Part shown: in pieces, positions 1-6,691 of the stretch
Layout: each line of letters begins with the position of its first letter
Position numbering within the stretch: position 1 is the first letter of the stretch
NCBI GenBank assembly: GCA_029054535.1
Contig: JAIDFC010000202.1
Span: forward strand, 1 to 12,549
Reading direction: 5' to 3'
Length of the DNA stretch: 12,549 nt
Source: Rikenella sp.
Lineage (GTDB): Bacteria; Bacteroidota; Bacteroidia; Bacteroidales; Rikenellaceae
Notes under the pieces: model-generated
The model's input: only the letters and a program-made list of their open reading frames with translations
Databases searched by the model: none
What the model was told of the DNA's origin: nothing
Position numbers and translations under genes: made by a program

Positions 1-2
1 TC

Positions 3-728
3 GCCGACCGATACCTGAACGGAACGAAGTACGGGGCGTGGCGGGATACTCACCTGAAAATCGAGGGGCCGGCGGTTCATATGTTGCAGCTGACTTTTCT
101 GACCGACTGGTACTTTGCCACGGGGATTCAGCTGCGGGACAAGGAGCGTTACCTGGCTGTGCGAAACGAATACGTCGGCGATACGGCGGTGCAGATCGTA
201 ACCTCGGGGCCGGACTCGGACTGGGCCTCGATCATGCAGGCTTACTTCGCGGCGATCAACAAGGCGACGGATCATATCTATATCGCGACGCCGTATTTCA
301 TGCCGGGCGAATCGCTGCTCACGGCGCTGAAGGTGGCGGCGTTGAGCGGAATCGACGTGCGGATCATGCTGCCGTCGCGGTCGGACAGCAAGATCGTCTA
401 CTGGGCGTCGCGATCGTACATTGCCGAGCTGTTGGAGGCGCGGATCAAAGTCTATCTCTATTACGAAGGGTTCAATCATAGCAAGATTATGACGGTCGAC
501 GGCCATTTCGGCTCGATCGGGACCGCCAATATGGACAATCGGAGTTTCGAGGACAATTTCGAGGTAACGGCCATGATTTACGACCGTCGGATTACGGAGC
601 AACTCGAACGGCGGTTCTTGGAAGACCTGGAACATTGCGTGAAGCTCACGCGGCGGCGATGGGCCGTGCGATCGCGGCGCGATCTGCTCAAGGAGTCGGT
701 GGCACGGCTCTTCAGTCCGTTGTTGTGA
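3..728 (+). CDS. cls: Cardiolipin synthase, C-terminal part (5' end outside the window)
   Basis: A phospholipase-D superfamily enzyme that joins phosphatidylglycerol molecules into cardiolipin at the cytoplasmic membrane. The reading frame is open from base 3, so the gene starts upstream; 241 residues are visible. The visible part begins just after the first catalytic HKD motif, with the family sequence WRDTHLKIEGPAV and then a DWYFATG stretch. The second HKD motif lies at 471-500, with H at codon 477, K at 483 and D at 498 (HxKxxxxD), followed by GSIGTANMDNRSF, which is typical of Cls. The C terminus ends in an Arg-rich segment and FSPLL, which resembles normal Cls ends. An internal ATG at 81 lies inside the conserved core and is not a true start. 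The next gene begins 57 bases downstream and probably has its own promoter. Family assignment is firm; substrate preference cannot be judged from this part. Confidence 0.93.
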   Translation, partial: ADRYLNGTKYGAWRDTHLKIEGPAVHMLQLTFLTDWYFATGIQLRDKERYLAVRNEYVGDTAVQIVTSGPDSDWASIMQAYFAAINKATDHIYIATPYFMPGESLLTALKVAALSGIDVRIMLPSRSDSKIVYWASRSYIAELLEARIKVYLYYEGFNHSKIMTVDGHFGSIGTANMDNRSFEDNFEVTAMIYDRRITEQLERRFLEDLEHCVKLTRRRWAVRSRRDLLKESVARLFSPLL

Positions 729-753
729 TGCCTCTTTTTGCCGGAAAATGGCG

Positions 754-761
754 TATATTTG
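754..761 (+). promoter_or_regulatory. Bacteroidetes -7 element before the outer-membrane protein gene
   Basis: TATATTTG matches the TAnnTTTG -7 consensus of the Bacteroidetes primary sigma factor and sits 24 bases before the ATG at 786. No TTTG is found at the expected distance (about 19 bases) upstream. The nearest T-rich run, ending at 740, is too close. The promoter is therefore supported by its -7 element only. Confidence 0.5.
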
Positions 762-785
762 CGCGTCTAAAATCGAAAAGTAAGT

Positions 786-1448
786 ATGAAGATGAAAAAA
801 ATCGCCTTTCTGATGTTGCTCGCTTGGGGGATCGTCGGCGGATTTTCCGCCTCGGTTCGGGCGCAGTCCGTTTTTCAGTTCGGGGTCAAGGGGGGATTGC
901 TCATTAATAGTTCGGACCTGAAATACACTTTCTCGGGCAATTCGGAACGCTACGACAAGAGCAGTACCAAACCGGGATTCGAACTCGGACTTCAGGCGCG
1001 GGTACGGTTGCCGATGGGGTTCCTGTTGCAGCCGGAGATCGTCTATAGTCGGACCAGCGGCTCGTTCCCGATCGACGAAACCAACGGCGGAGGGGGCGAA
1101 TACGGCAGTACGCTCAAAGTGCGGTCGAACTGGATCGAAGTGCCGGTGCTGGTGGGGTGGAAGTTCTCGATCGTTCGGTTGATGGTGGGGCCGTCGTTCC
1201 GGTTCCCGATGGACGAGGTGATGAACGCCGGATTGAAGGAGGCCAAAGTGGCGCCGAGGTTGCAGAACTTCGTGCTGGGGTATCAGGCCGGCGTCGGGCT
1301 CGATCTGGGGCGATGGACCGTCGACGCGCGGTATTGCGGCAACATCACCAATATAACGGACAAGGGGGTGATGGAACAATATACGCCGAACCTGAAGGTC
1401 AATGAGCGGAAAGTGGCGATCTCGATCGGCTATATGATTATCAAATAG
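786..1448 (+). CDS. Small outer-membrane beta-barrel protein (PorT-like)
   Basis: A 220-residue protein with a clear Sec signal peptide: MKMKK, a hydrophobic run to about residue 20, and likely cleavage near SVRA-Q at residues 26-27. The mature part opens with QFGVKGGLLIN. It continues as alternating amphipathic strands rich in Gly, Arg and aromatic residues (LQPEIVYSRTSG, NWIEVPVLVGWKF, GYQAGVGLDLGRWTVDARY) and ends in ISIGYMIIK. This is the pattern of the outer-membrane beta-barrel family common in Bacteroidetes (OMP_b-brl_2/PorT-like), with probably eight strands. The family is structural, so no substrate or partner can be named. The ATG at 786 is chosen because it gives the complete signal peptide; the ATG two codons later is possible. 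The phoH-family gene follows after 18 bases, so the two are probably co-transcribed. Confidence 0.82.
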   Translation: MKMKKIAFLMLLAWGIVGGFSASVRAQSVFQFGVKGGLLINSSDLKYTFSGNSERYDKSSTKPGFELGLQARVRLPMGFLLQPEIVYSRTSGSFPIDETNGGGGEYGSTLKVRSNWIEVPVLVGWKFSIVRLMVGPSFRFPMDEVMNAGLKEAKVAPRLQNFVLGYQAGVGLDLGRWTVDARYCGNITNITDKGVMEQYTPNLKVNERKVAISIGYMIIK

Positions 1449-1466
1449 ATCGCAGGACAAGTATAT

Positions 1467-2426
1467 ATGAGCGAACGAATCATCGACCTCGGCGAACGGA
1501 AAATAGATCCGGCGGATTTTTACGGGGCGGCGGATGTCAACTTCCACCGTTTGGTCGAGAAATTTCCGGAACTGAAGATCGTGGCGCGCGGAGCGATGGT
1601 GAAGCTCTCGGGGACGGACCGGCAGATCGCCCATTTCGAGGAGCGGTTCGGGCAGCTGGCGGCTTATTACCGGAAGTACGGGCATATCTCGCCGGAGGTG
1701 GTGGATCAGATTTTCGACGTGCCGGCTTCGTTGCAGACGGAGGCGGTGTCGGAAGCCGCCGAGGCGGTCGAGGATGTGATCGTGTTCGGAAACAACGGGA
1801 TGATCGTGCGGGCGCGGACAGAGAATCAGCGGCGACTGGTGAAGCTGTACGGGAAAAACGACCTCTTGTTCGCTGTGGGTCCGGCCGGGAGCGGAAAGAC
1901 CTATACGGCGATCGCCCTGGCGGTGCGGGCGTTGAAAAATCGGGAGGTGCGGCGGATTATCCTGACCCGACCGGCGGTCGAGGCGGGCGAAAAGCTGGGC
2001 TTTCTGCCGGGGGACTTGAAAGAGAAACTCGATCCGTACTTGCAACCGTTGTACGATGCGTTGAACGACATGATCCCGCCGAAGAAATTGCAGGACTATA
2101 TGGCCGAGGGGATCGTGCAGATCGCTCCGCTGGCTTACATGCGGGGGCGGACGCTGGACAACGCTTTCGTCATTTTGGACGAGGCTCAGAATACGAATCT
2201 GTCTCAGATCAAGATGTTCTTGACGCGGATGGGGCGAAATGCCCGATTTATCGTTACGGGGGATGCGACGCAGATCGACCTGCCGAACCGACAGGATTCG
2301 GGACTGCTGCCGGCGATCGAACGGTTGCGGGGGATTCGGGGAATCGGCGTGGTGGAGTTCGACCGGCGGGACATCGTGCGGCATGAGTTGGTCAAACAGA
2401 TCGTCCAGGCGTTCGACGGGATTTAG
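1467..2426 (+). CDS. PhoH-family ATPase (PhoL/YbeZ type)
   Basis: A cytoplasmic P-loop ATPase of 319 residues, the usual length for the PhoH/YbeZ group. An N-terminal region of about 115 residues, including a KH-like alpha/beta segment (residues 27-70), precedes the ATPase domain. Walker A is GPAGSGKT at residues 138-145 and Walker B is VILDEAQ at 235-241. The PhoH-specific motifs YMRGRTL (224-230) and GDATQIDLP (265-273) are present. Relatives in other bacteria are linked to RNA metabolism and ribosome maturation, often beside ybeY; the exact reaction is unsettled. Here the neighbours are a barrel protein 18 bases upstream and purC 47 bases downstream, and no ybeY is in the window. Family is certain; physiological role is only inferred. 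Confidence 0.93.
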   Translation: MSERIIDLGERKIDPADFYGAADVNFHRLVEKFPELKIVARGAMVKLSGTDRQIAHFEERFGQLAAYYRKYGHISPEVVDQIFDVPASLQTEAVSEAAEAVEDVIVFGNNGMIVRARTENQRRLVKLYGKNDLLFAVGPAGSGKTYTAIALAVRALKNREVRRIILTRPAVEAGEKLGFLPGDLKEKLDPYLQPLYDALNDMIPPKKLQDYMAEGIVQIAPLAYMRGRTLDNAFVILDEAQNTNLSQIKMFLTRMGRNARFIVTGDATQIDLPNRQDSGLLPAIERLRGIRGIGVVEFDRRDIVRHELVKQIVQAFDGI

Positions 2427-2473
2427 AAAAACTTACGACGGATACAAACTACTCATAAAAACGTTTCAAAATC

Positions 2474-3439
2474 ATGGCCAAAGCATTGGTAAAGACCGAC
2501 ATGCGGTTCGACGGACAGCGCTCGTTGTACGAAGGCAAGGTGCGCGACGTCTATAACATCGACGACAAATACCTGGTGATGGTGGTTTCGGACCGGATTT
2601 CGGCTTTCGACGTGGTGTTGCCCAAGGGGATTCCGTTCAAAGGGCAGGTGTTGAATCAGATTGCGGCGAAGGCGTTGGACGCGACGACCGATATCTGTCC
2701 GAACTGGAAGATCGCTTCGCCCGATCCGATGGTAACGGTGGGGCACCGGTGCGAACCGTTCGCGGTGGAGATGATCGTCCGAGGCTACCTCACGGGGAGC
2801 TCGTGGCGGGACTACAAGGCGGGGGCCAGGTCGATCTGCGGTGTGCCGCTGCCGGACGGGATGCGAGAACACCAGAAGTTCCCGAAACCGATCATTACGC
2901 CGACTACTAAGGCGGAGCTGGGGTTGCACGACGAGAATATCTCGAAAGAGGATATTATTGCCCGGGGGTTGGTGTCGGCCGAGGACTATGCGGTGCTGGA
3001 GCGGTACGCCATGCAGCTTTTCGAGCGCGGGACGGAGATTGCGGCGAAGCATGGGCTCATTCTGGTGGACACGAAGTACGAGTTCGGGAAGAAGGACGGC
3101 GAGATCTATTTGATCGACGAGGTGCATACGCCGGATAGTTCGCGGTATTTCTACGCCGATGGGTATCAGGAGCGTTTCGACCGGGGCGAACAGCAGCGGC
3201 AGCTCTCCAAGGAGTTTGTGCGTGAATGGCTGATGGAGCACGGGTTCCAGGGACGTCCGGGGGATGTGATGCCGGAGCTTTCGGACGAGTTCGTGGCGAG
3301 CGTCAGCGAGCGGTACATCGAGCTTTATGAGCAGATTACTGGCGAACGTTTCGATCGGGGGGCCGACGCGGAGAGCGAGGCGGCCATTCAGGAGCGGATC
3401 GAAAATAATGTGCGGAACATGCTGGCGCGGTTGAGATAA
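2474..3439 (+). CDS. purC: Phosphoribosylaminoimidazole-succinocarboxamide synthase (SAICAR synthase)
   Basis: Catalyses ATP-dependent ligation of aspartate to CAIR, giving SAICAR, in de novo purine synthesis in the cytoplasm. Family motifs appear in order: YEGKVRDVY (residues 19-27, nucleotide-binding region), SDRISAFD (39-46), VRGYLTGSSW (102-111), LHDENIS (151-157), LVDTKYEFG (198-206) and IDEVHTPDSSRYF (214-226). At 321 residues it is the long form seen in Bacteroidetes and yeast-like enzymes, not the roughly 237-residue enterobacterial form. The extra length lies mainly between motifs and in the C-terminal helices. The ATG at 2474 starts directly at a family-like N terminus. The gene lies 47 bases after the phoH-family gene and has no clear promoter of its own, so read-through is likely. 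It ends at a strong hairpin terminator. Confidence 0.97.
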   Translation: MAKALVKTDMRFDGQRSLYEGKVRDVYNIDDKYLVMVVSDRISAFDVVLPKGIPFKGQVLNQIAAKALDATTDICPNWKIASPDPMVTVGHRCEPFAVEMIVRGYLTGSSWRDYKAGARSICGVPLPDGMREHQKFPKPIITPTTKAELGLHDENISKEDIIARGLVSAEDYAVLERYAMQLFERGTEIAAKHGLILVDTKYEFGKKDGEIYLIDEVHTPDSSRYFYADGYQERFDRGEQQRQLSKEFVREWLMEHGFQGRPGDVMPELSDEFVASVSERYIELYEQITGERFDRGADAESEAAIQERIENNVRNMLARLR

Positions 3440-3455
3440 TCTCGCGAAAAAAAAC

Positions 3456-3496
3456 GAAAGGGGCCTTTCCTGCGGTTTGCGGGAAAGGCCCCTTTC
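3456..3496. terminator. Bidirectional intrinsic terminator between convergent genes
   Basis: A perfect 15-bp stem pairs 3456-3470 (GAAAGGGGCCTTTCC) with 3482-3496, closing an 11-base loop. The outer bases AAAACG and CGTTTT can extend it past a short bulge. On the minus strand the stem is followed by eight consecutive Us (complement of 3447-3454), an excellent terminator for the operon ending at 3517. On the plus strand the U tract is shorter and offset (GTCGTTTT), still adequate for purC, which stops at 3439. Confidence 0.93.
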
Positions 3497-3516
3497 TGTC
3501 GTTTTCAACGGCGCAC

Positions 3517-4548
3517 TTACAACGGAGCATAGATCGGTTCCCCCTGGTGTCTCTTTCGGGTGGCGTCGGGCGAGAGGAATCGACCGTTGCGGAAGCTCCC
3601 TTTCGCCTCGACATCCCCTTGCGACATCCGGTAGTCGATCGATACGGGGACGAGACAGATCCGACTGGCGTACCATCCGATATTGAGCCGATAGGGGGTA
3701 TATTCGGCTCGGATCCGGACTGAATAATTCATGTCTTTACGCAGGTATTCCGCTTCGACCGCTCGTGTCAACTTCGTCGCCTCGTCGACGTAAGCAACGA
3801 CCTGAATATACATCGAATCGCTCCCCATCGCCACCTGCGGAAAAACGGCCCGGAAGACCCGAAGCCCCTCTTTTGTTCCCAGATAACTTAGGTGCCGAGA
3901 GGCTCCGAAAAGTTTACGGTCCTGAAGGTGGAAGATCGGAGGAATCGACCACCTTAACATCCGGTTGAGTTCCGACAGCAGCTCGGGCCGTGGCTCCCGG
4001 GTGGAAGGATCGATCGTCAGGCGGTAGTTGTGGTCCATGTAATTGCGTGGCGAGACCTCGTTCCGGTGCGTCGTGATTCGCCCCGAGATCGAATCCCGCA
4101 GGCCGCTCCGAACGTACGTCATCGTCGCGTCGCCCGTCAGCTGAGCCTCGCCCCAACAGCCGTCCACACAACCGCTGTGCTCGCGGACCGCCCGGCGGAA
4201 AAACCGTTCGACGTCGCCGCGAACGACCACCCGGTCGGTCGTCAAAGAGGCGTATACCTCCTCCAAAACCAGTTCGCAACGACCTTGCCGGGCTGTTTCG
4301 GCGTCGATCACCCGACTCGCCGGCGTCATGCCCGCATACGAAGCCGTGAGCGTGTCGCCCGTTCGCCACTGGCCCTCCGCCAGGCGCGCCACGCCCGACG
4401 TGTCGGTTACCGCAGCCGTCCGCCCGTTCCGGTAGAGGTAGGCGTAGGGCAGCGGACCGTTTTCCGAACGCAGGGAGACTTTCAACTCCTGTGCGGCGGC
4501 CGTGCCGACTGTCAGCAGGGCTGCCAGAGATAACAATCGGATTCTCAT
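3517..4548 (-). CDS. Secreted protein with N-terminal carboxypeptidase-regulatory-like domain, function unknown
   Basis: A protein of 343 residues that I do not recognise as a characterised family. It has a Sec signal peptide (MRIRLLSLAALLTVG, cleavage near TAAA-Q at residues 19-20). An immunoglobulin-like segment at about 22-95 resembles the carboxypeptidase D regulatory-like fold (PYAYLYRNGRTAAVTDTSG), common in Bacteroidetes cell-surface proteins. The larger C-terminal part (about 105-343) is mixed polar and aromatic with a CVDGC pair at residues 127-131, which could form a disulphide or bind metal. No membrane helix follows the signal, so periplasmic or surface location is inferred. The start at 4548 overlaps the repressor stop as ATGA and gives the signal peptide; upstream in-frame ATGs would run through the repressor gene. 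A GAGGAG lies only 2 bases before the ATG, so coupled translation is likely. Last gene of its operon. Confidence 0.8.
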   Translation of the reverse strand: MRIRLLSLAALLTVGTAAAQELKVSLRSENGPLPYAYLYRNGRTAAVTDTSGVARLAEGQWRTGDTLTASYAGMTPASRVIDAETARQGRCELVLEEVYASLTTDRVVVRGDVERFFRRAVREHSGCVDGCWGEAQLTGDATMTYVRSGLRDSISGRITTHRNEVSPRNYMDHNYRLTIDPSTREPRPELLSELNRMLRWSIPPIFHLQDRKLFGASRHLSYLGTKEGLRVFRAVFPQVAMGSDSMYIQVVAYVDEATKLTRAVEAEYLRKDMNYSVRIRAEYTPYRLNIGWYASRICLVPVSIDYRMSQGDVEAKGSFRNGRFLSPDATRKRHQGEPIYAPL

Positions 4549-4898
4549 CGCTCCTCGTATTTGCGTTGCACCTCCTCCCACGAGATTCCCAGCGTCTCCA
4601 TCGTGGCGAAAACCTCCGGTAGGGTCGACTCGAAAAATTCGGTACGTTTCAGCTCGACGACCCGTTGTTTGGCCCCTTCGGCGACGAAGTAGCCGATTCC
4701 GCGGCTGTTGGTGATGATCTCGGCCATCTGCAACCGTTCGTAAGCCCGCATCACGGTGTTGGGGTTGACCTGCAATTGGGCGGCCAGGTCGCGTACCGAC
4801 GGTACGCGATCCGCCTCCGGCCAGCTGCCGGAGGCGATCCGGTCGCATACTTGCTCGACGATTTGTCGATAGATCGGTTTTTCACTCTTGAAATCCAT
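4545..4898 (-). CDS. GntR-family transcriptional repressor, YtrA-like
   Basis: A short GntR regulator of 117 residues. The winged-helix DNA-binding domain covers about residues 8-73, with the GntR recognition region at 31-56 (RVPSVRDLAAQL then NPNTVMRAYERL). Only about 40 residues follow, too few for a FadR- or HutC-type ligand domain. This places it in the YtrA subfamily, whose members usually repress ABC-transporter operons they sit in. Here the gene is third, 18 bases after the permease and overlapping the next start by 4 bases. A Shine-Dalgarno-like AGGAGAG (complement of 4905-4911) lies 6 bases before the ATG, notable in a phylum that seldom uses such sites. The inverted repeat at 6555-6576 in the operon leader is the obvious candidate operator. 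Family is firm; the inducing signal is unknown. Confidence 0.93.
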   Translation of the reverse strand: MDFKSEKPIYRQIVEQVCDRIASGSWPEADRVPSVRDLAAQLQVNPNTVMRAYERLQMAEIITNSRGIGYFVAEGAKQRVVELKRTEFFESTLPEVFATMETLGISWEEVQRKYEER

Positions 4899-4916
4899 AA
4901 CTCGCTCTCCTATCCG

Positions 4917-5684
4917 TTATTGGGGGATGGGCAGGGTCGAGAACCGACGCCAGGCCAGAAACAGGAATAAACTGCCGAATCCGAGCACGATCAAGTCCAG
5001 AATGGCCAGTCCGAGAGTCGAATCCATGGCTAGTTCTGTTTGGAGGAGTGCTCCCGGTTCGATCTGAACCAGCACGAAGAACGGAATGTTCAGAACGAAA
5101 AAGGCGATCAGCGTGCCCAGATACTGGTGTCTGCGGAAGAGGACCGCGCCGGCCAGAAAGAAAGCCAAGACGCAGAATCCTTTGAGCAGGACGAAGAGCA
5201 GGAACAGAGCGAGCCGGATGTCCATGTATTTGACGATGGCGTCGAAGAGCATGCCGAAGAAGTCGTCGCGTCCGAGCATCGTGGTCCAGAACAGGTCGTT
5301 CAACCACATGATCGTCAGCAGGCCGAGGGGTACGACGACCATGTTTTTCAGCGCCGCATAGAGGAACTTTTCGCTCCGTGCGACCGGTGTCATGAAACTG
5401 GCGACCGCTTCGCCCTTCGAGAAGTAGCGTTTGAAACTTCGCGAGAGATTGAGCGAGACTATGAACGCGAAACAGAGGAAAACGATGCCTCGGGCCGCTG
5501 CCAGATTGACAGCGAAGATACGATGGCCGGTGTGGAAAATAGCGTCGATGTTCCACAGACTGTATACCATGGCGCACGTCAGTGCGAACCCGATCGCTTT
5601 GAAGAGGGTTTTTCGGCCTTGGCCGGCCATCTCGGCCCGTGCGAAAAGGCCGAAGCGTTTCCAGGAAAATCTATCGTTCGTCAT
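4917..5684 (-). CDS. ABC transporter membrane subunit (six-helix, ABC-2-like)
   Basis: An integral membrane protein of 255 residues with about six predicted hydrophobic helices, near residues 28-47, 65-82, 109-127, 157-182, 188-207 and 222-246. A cytosolic basic N terminus (SWKRFGLFARAEMAGQGRK) precedes helix 1. A loop after helix 2 carries SFKRYFSKGEAVASFMTPVARSEK in the position where ABC-2 permeases usually contact their ATPase. It overlaps the ATPase gene as ATGA, which points to coupled synthesis of a two-protein exporter-type complex. There is no FtsX/MacB-type large extracytoplasmic domain and no solute-binding protein nearby, so export or envelope defence is more likely than import. 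The assignment rests mostly on topology and context, since no diagnostic motif is visible. Substrate unknown. Confidence 0.8.
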   Translation of the reverse strand: MTNDRFSWKRFGLFARAEMAGQGRKTLFKAIGFALTCAMVYSLWNIDAIFHTGHRIFAVNLAAARGIVFLCFAFIVSLNLSRSFKRYFSKGEAVASFMTPVARSEKFLYAALKNMVVVPLGLLTIMWLNDLFWTTMLGRDDFFGMLFDAIVKYMDIRLALFLLFVLLKGFCVLAFFLAGAVLFRRHQYLGTLIAFFVLNIPFFVLVQIEPGALLQTELAMDSTLGLAILDLIVLGFGSLFLFLAWRRFSTLPIPQ

Positions 5685-6520
5685 TTCGTTTCAGCGTTGA
5701 AGAGTTGTTGAATGGCGTCGGGATTTCCGACGGCGGCATTGAAAAGCAATTCCATGTCGAGCGGCGACTCGGCGCCGGTCCGGTTGGGCCGCACGCCCCA
5801 ACGTCCGTGAACGGTCTGTTCGGCGTACAGCGCCTCTTCGTCCTCGTCGAGCCGCGCGAACTCCAGCCGGTCGACGATCTCGGCGGTCGAAGCGTTCAAC
5901 AGAATCCGACTTTGGTCCAGCACCACCACCGAGTCGATGAGCGAGTCGAGGTCCCGGACCTGGTGGGTCGAGATGACGATCGTCCGTTCGGCGTCCGCCG
6001 CGCGGGCGATCACCCGCCGGAACGCGCTCTTCGACGGGATGTCGAGTCCGTTGGTCGGTTCGTCCATGATCAGGAGCGGCGTGTTGCAGGCGATGGCGAA
6101 GGCGATATAGGCTTTCTTGCGCTGACCCAGCGACATGCGGTCCATTCGCTGCGACTCGTCGACCTCCAGTTCGCGCAGCAGGTCGCCGAGCTGTTCGGTT
6201 GAGAAATTCGGGTAGAAACAGCCGTAAACCCGCCCGTATTCGGTGATCGTCAGGCGCGGCAGGTCGAACTCCTCGGGCACGAAGAAGACTTGGTTCAGGA
6301 AATTCGGCTCTCGTTTTCTGGGCGTGCGTTCCAGTACGGTGATCTCGCCCGACTTGGGCAGCAACAACCCGGCGGTGAGTTTCAGCAGGGTGCTTTTCCC
6401 CGCCCCGTTCTTCCCCAGCAGGCCGTAGATGGCTCCCCGACGTAAAGTGAGGTCGAGGCGGTCGAACAGCCTACCGCCTCGGTAGCCGAACGACACGTCT
6501 TTGAAGGTGATCATATTCAT
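5681..6520 (-). CDS. ABC transporter ATP-binding protein (YtrB-like)
   Basis: Cytoplasmic ATPase of 279 residues that powers the membrane subunit encoded next to it. Walker A is GKNGAGKS at residues 36-43. The signature motif is MSLGQRKK (129-136), a common variant of LSGGQ in YtrB/CcmA-like exporters. Walker B is LLIMDEPTNGLD (149-160) and the switch histidine is H186 in STHQVRDLD. The Q-loop region reads FFVPEEFDLP (79-88), with Glu where many ABC proteins have Gln, a feature frequent in this exporter group. A C-terminal extension of about 70 residues follows the core. It is the first gene of the operon. The ATG at 6520 (MNM) and the one two codons on are both usable. The promoter and operator lie 35-90 bases upstream. 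Confidence 0.95.
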   Translation of the reverse strand: MNMITFKDVSFGYRGGRLFDRLDLTLRRGAIYGLLGKNGAGKSTLLKLTAGLLLPKSGEITVLERTPRKREPNFLNQVFFVPEEFDLPRLTITEYGRVYGCFYPNFSTEQLGDLLRELEVDESQRMDRMSLGQRKKAYIAFAIACNTPLLIMDEPTNGLDIPSKSAFRRVIARAADAERTIVISTHQVRDLDSLIDSVVVLDQSRILLNASTAEIVDRLEFARLDEDEEALYAEQTVHGRWGVRPNRTGAESPLDMELLFNAAVGNPDAIQQLFNAETK

Positions 6521-6554
6521 AATATAGTGTTGTTTTTGGAGACACTCTTTATTG

Positions 6555-6576
6555 GTGTATTATTGTATTGATACAC
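6555..6576. promoter_or_regulatory. Candidate operator of the GntR/YtrA-like repressor
   Basis: Inverted repeat with perfect 6-bp arms, GTGTAT (6555-6560) and ATACAC (6571-6576), separated by 10 bases; over the full 22 bases 8 of 11 pairs are symmetric. It begins 2 bases downstream of the -7 element of the minus-strand promoter and so covers the predicted start site, a position where a dimeric repressor would block initiation. GntR proteins bind such repeats as dimers. The link to the repressor at 4545-4898 is inferred from family and position. Confidence 0.62.
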
Positions 6577-6578
6577 TG

Positions 6579-6609
6579 CAAAAGTAGACGCTTTTTCCGA
6601 ATCTGCAAA
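6579..6609 (-). promoter_or_regulatory. Bacteroidetes-type promoter of the ABC/GntR operon
   Basis: On the minus strand the -33 element TTTG (complement of 6606-6609) is followed by exactly 19 bases and then the -7 element TACTTTTG (complement of 6579-6586). This matches the known Bacteroidetes layout TTTG-N19-TAnnTTTG at every defined position. The predicted start of transcription is near 6570-6575, giving a leader of about 50-55 bases before the ATG at 6520. Confidence 0.85.
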
Positions 6610-6627
6610 TTTTCGGCTCAAAAAAGT

Positions 6628-6635
6628 TATCTTTG
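6628..6635 (+). promoter_or_regulatory. Bacteroidetes -7 element of the acyltransferase gene
   Basis: TATCTTTG is a perfect TAnnTTTG match on the + strand, 56 bases before the ATG at 6692. No TTTG occurs about 19 bases upstream; only AT-rich sequence is there. It is divergent from, and partly intermingled with, the minus-strand operon promoter, since its upstream region overlaps the other -33 element. The predicted start of transcription is near 6640-6644, at the edge of a 14-bp palindrome. Confidence 0.6.
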
Positions 6636-6643
6636 TTCACACG

Positions 6644-6657
6644 GCAGGCCGGCCTGC
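6644..6657. repeat. Perfect 14-bp GC-rich palindrome in the acyltransferase leader
   Basis: GCAGGCCGGCCTGC reads the same on both strands and lies between the -7 element (6628-6635) and the ATG at 6692, near the predicted transcript start. It has no spacer, so an RNA hairpin would need to open its centre. A protein-binding site is possible, and so is chance in GC-rich DNA set in an otherwise AT-rich intergenic region. Confidence 0.6.
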
Positions 6658-6691
6658 GGTCGGATAGCCTCAACCCGAACAGATACAGAAT

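Noticed and set aside
81..728. A short complete gene starting at the ATG at 81
   Set aside because: The frame is open from base 3 and encodes conserved cardiolipin synthase sequence before that ATG, so the gene is cut by the window edge.
736..740. TTTTG as the -33 partner of the -7 element at 754-761
   Set aside because: The spacing is about 13 bases, well short of the roughly 19 seen in Bacteroidetes promoters.
2453..3676. A 407-codon open frame on the minus strand opposite purC
   Set aside because: It runs antisense to a clear purC, crosses the terminator, and encodes an Arg/Pro/His-rich product without domain features. This is the usual shadow of GC-rich codon use.
4549..4848. N-terminal extension of the secreted protein to an upstream ATG at 4848
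   Set aside because: The extension would be read out of frame through most of the repressor gene, gives Arg/Gly-rich sequence, and would bury the signal peptide that begins at 4548.
6644..6657. The palindrome as an intrinsic terminator
   Set aside because: It has no loop-forming spacer and no following T run, and it lies upstream of a gene start.
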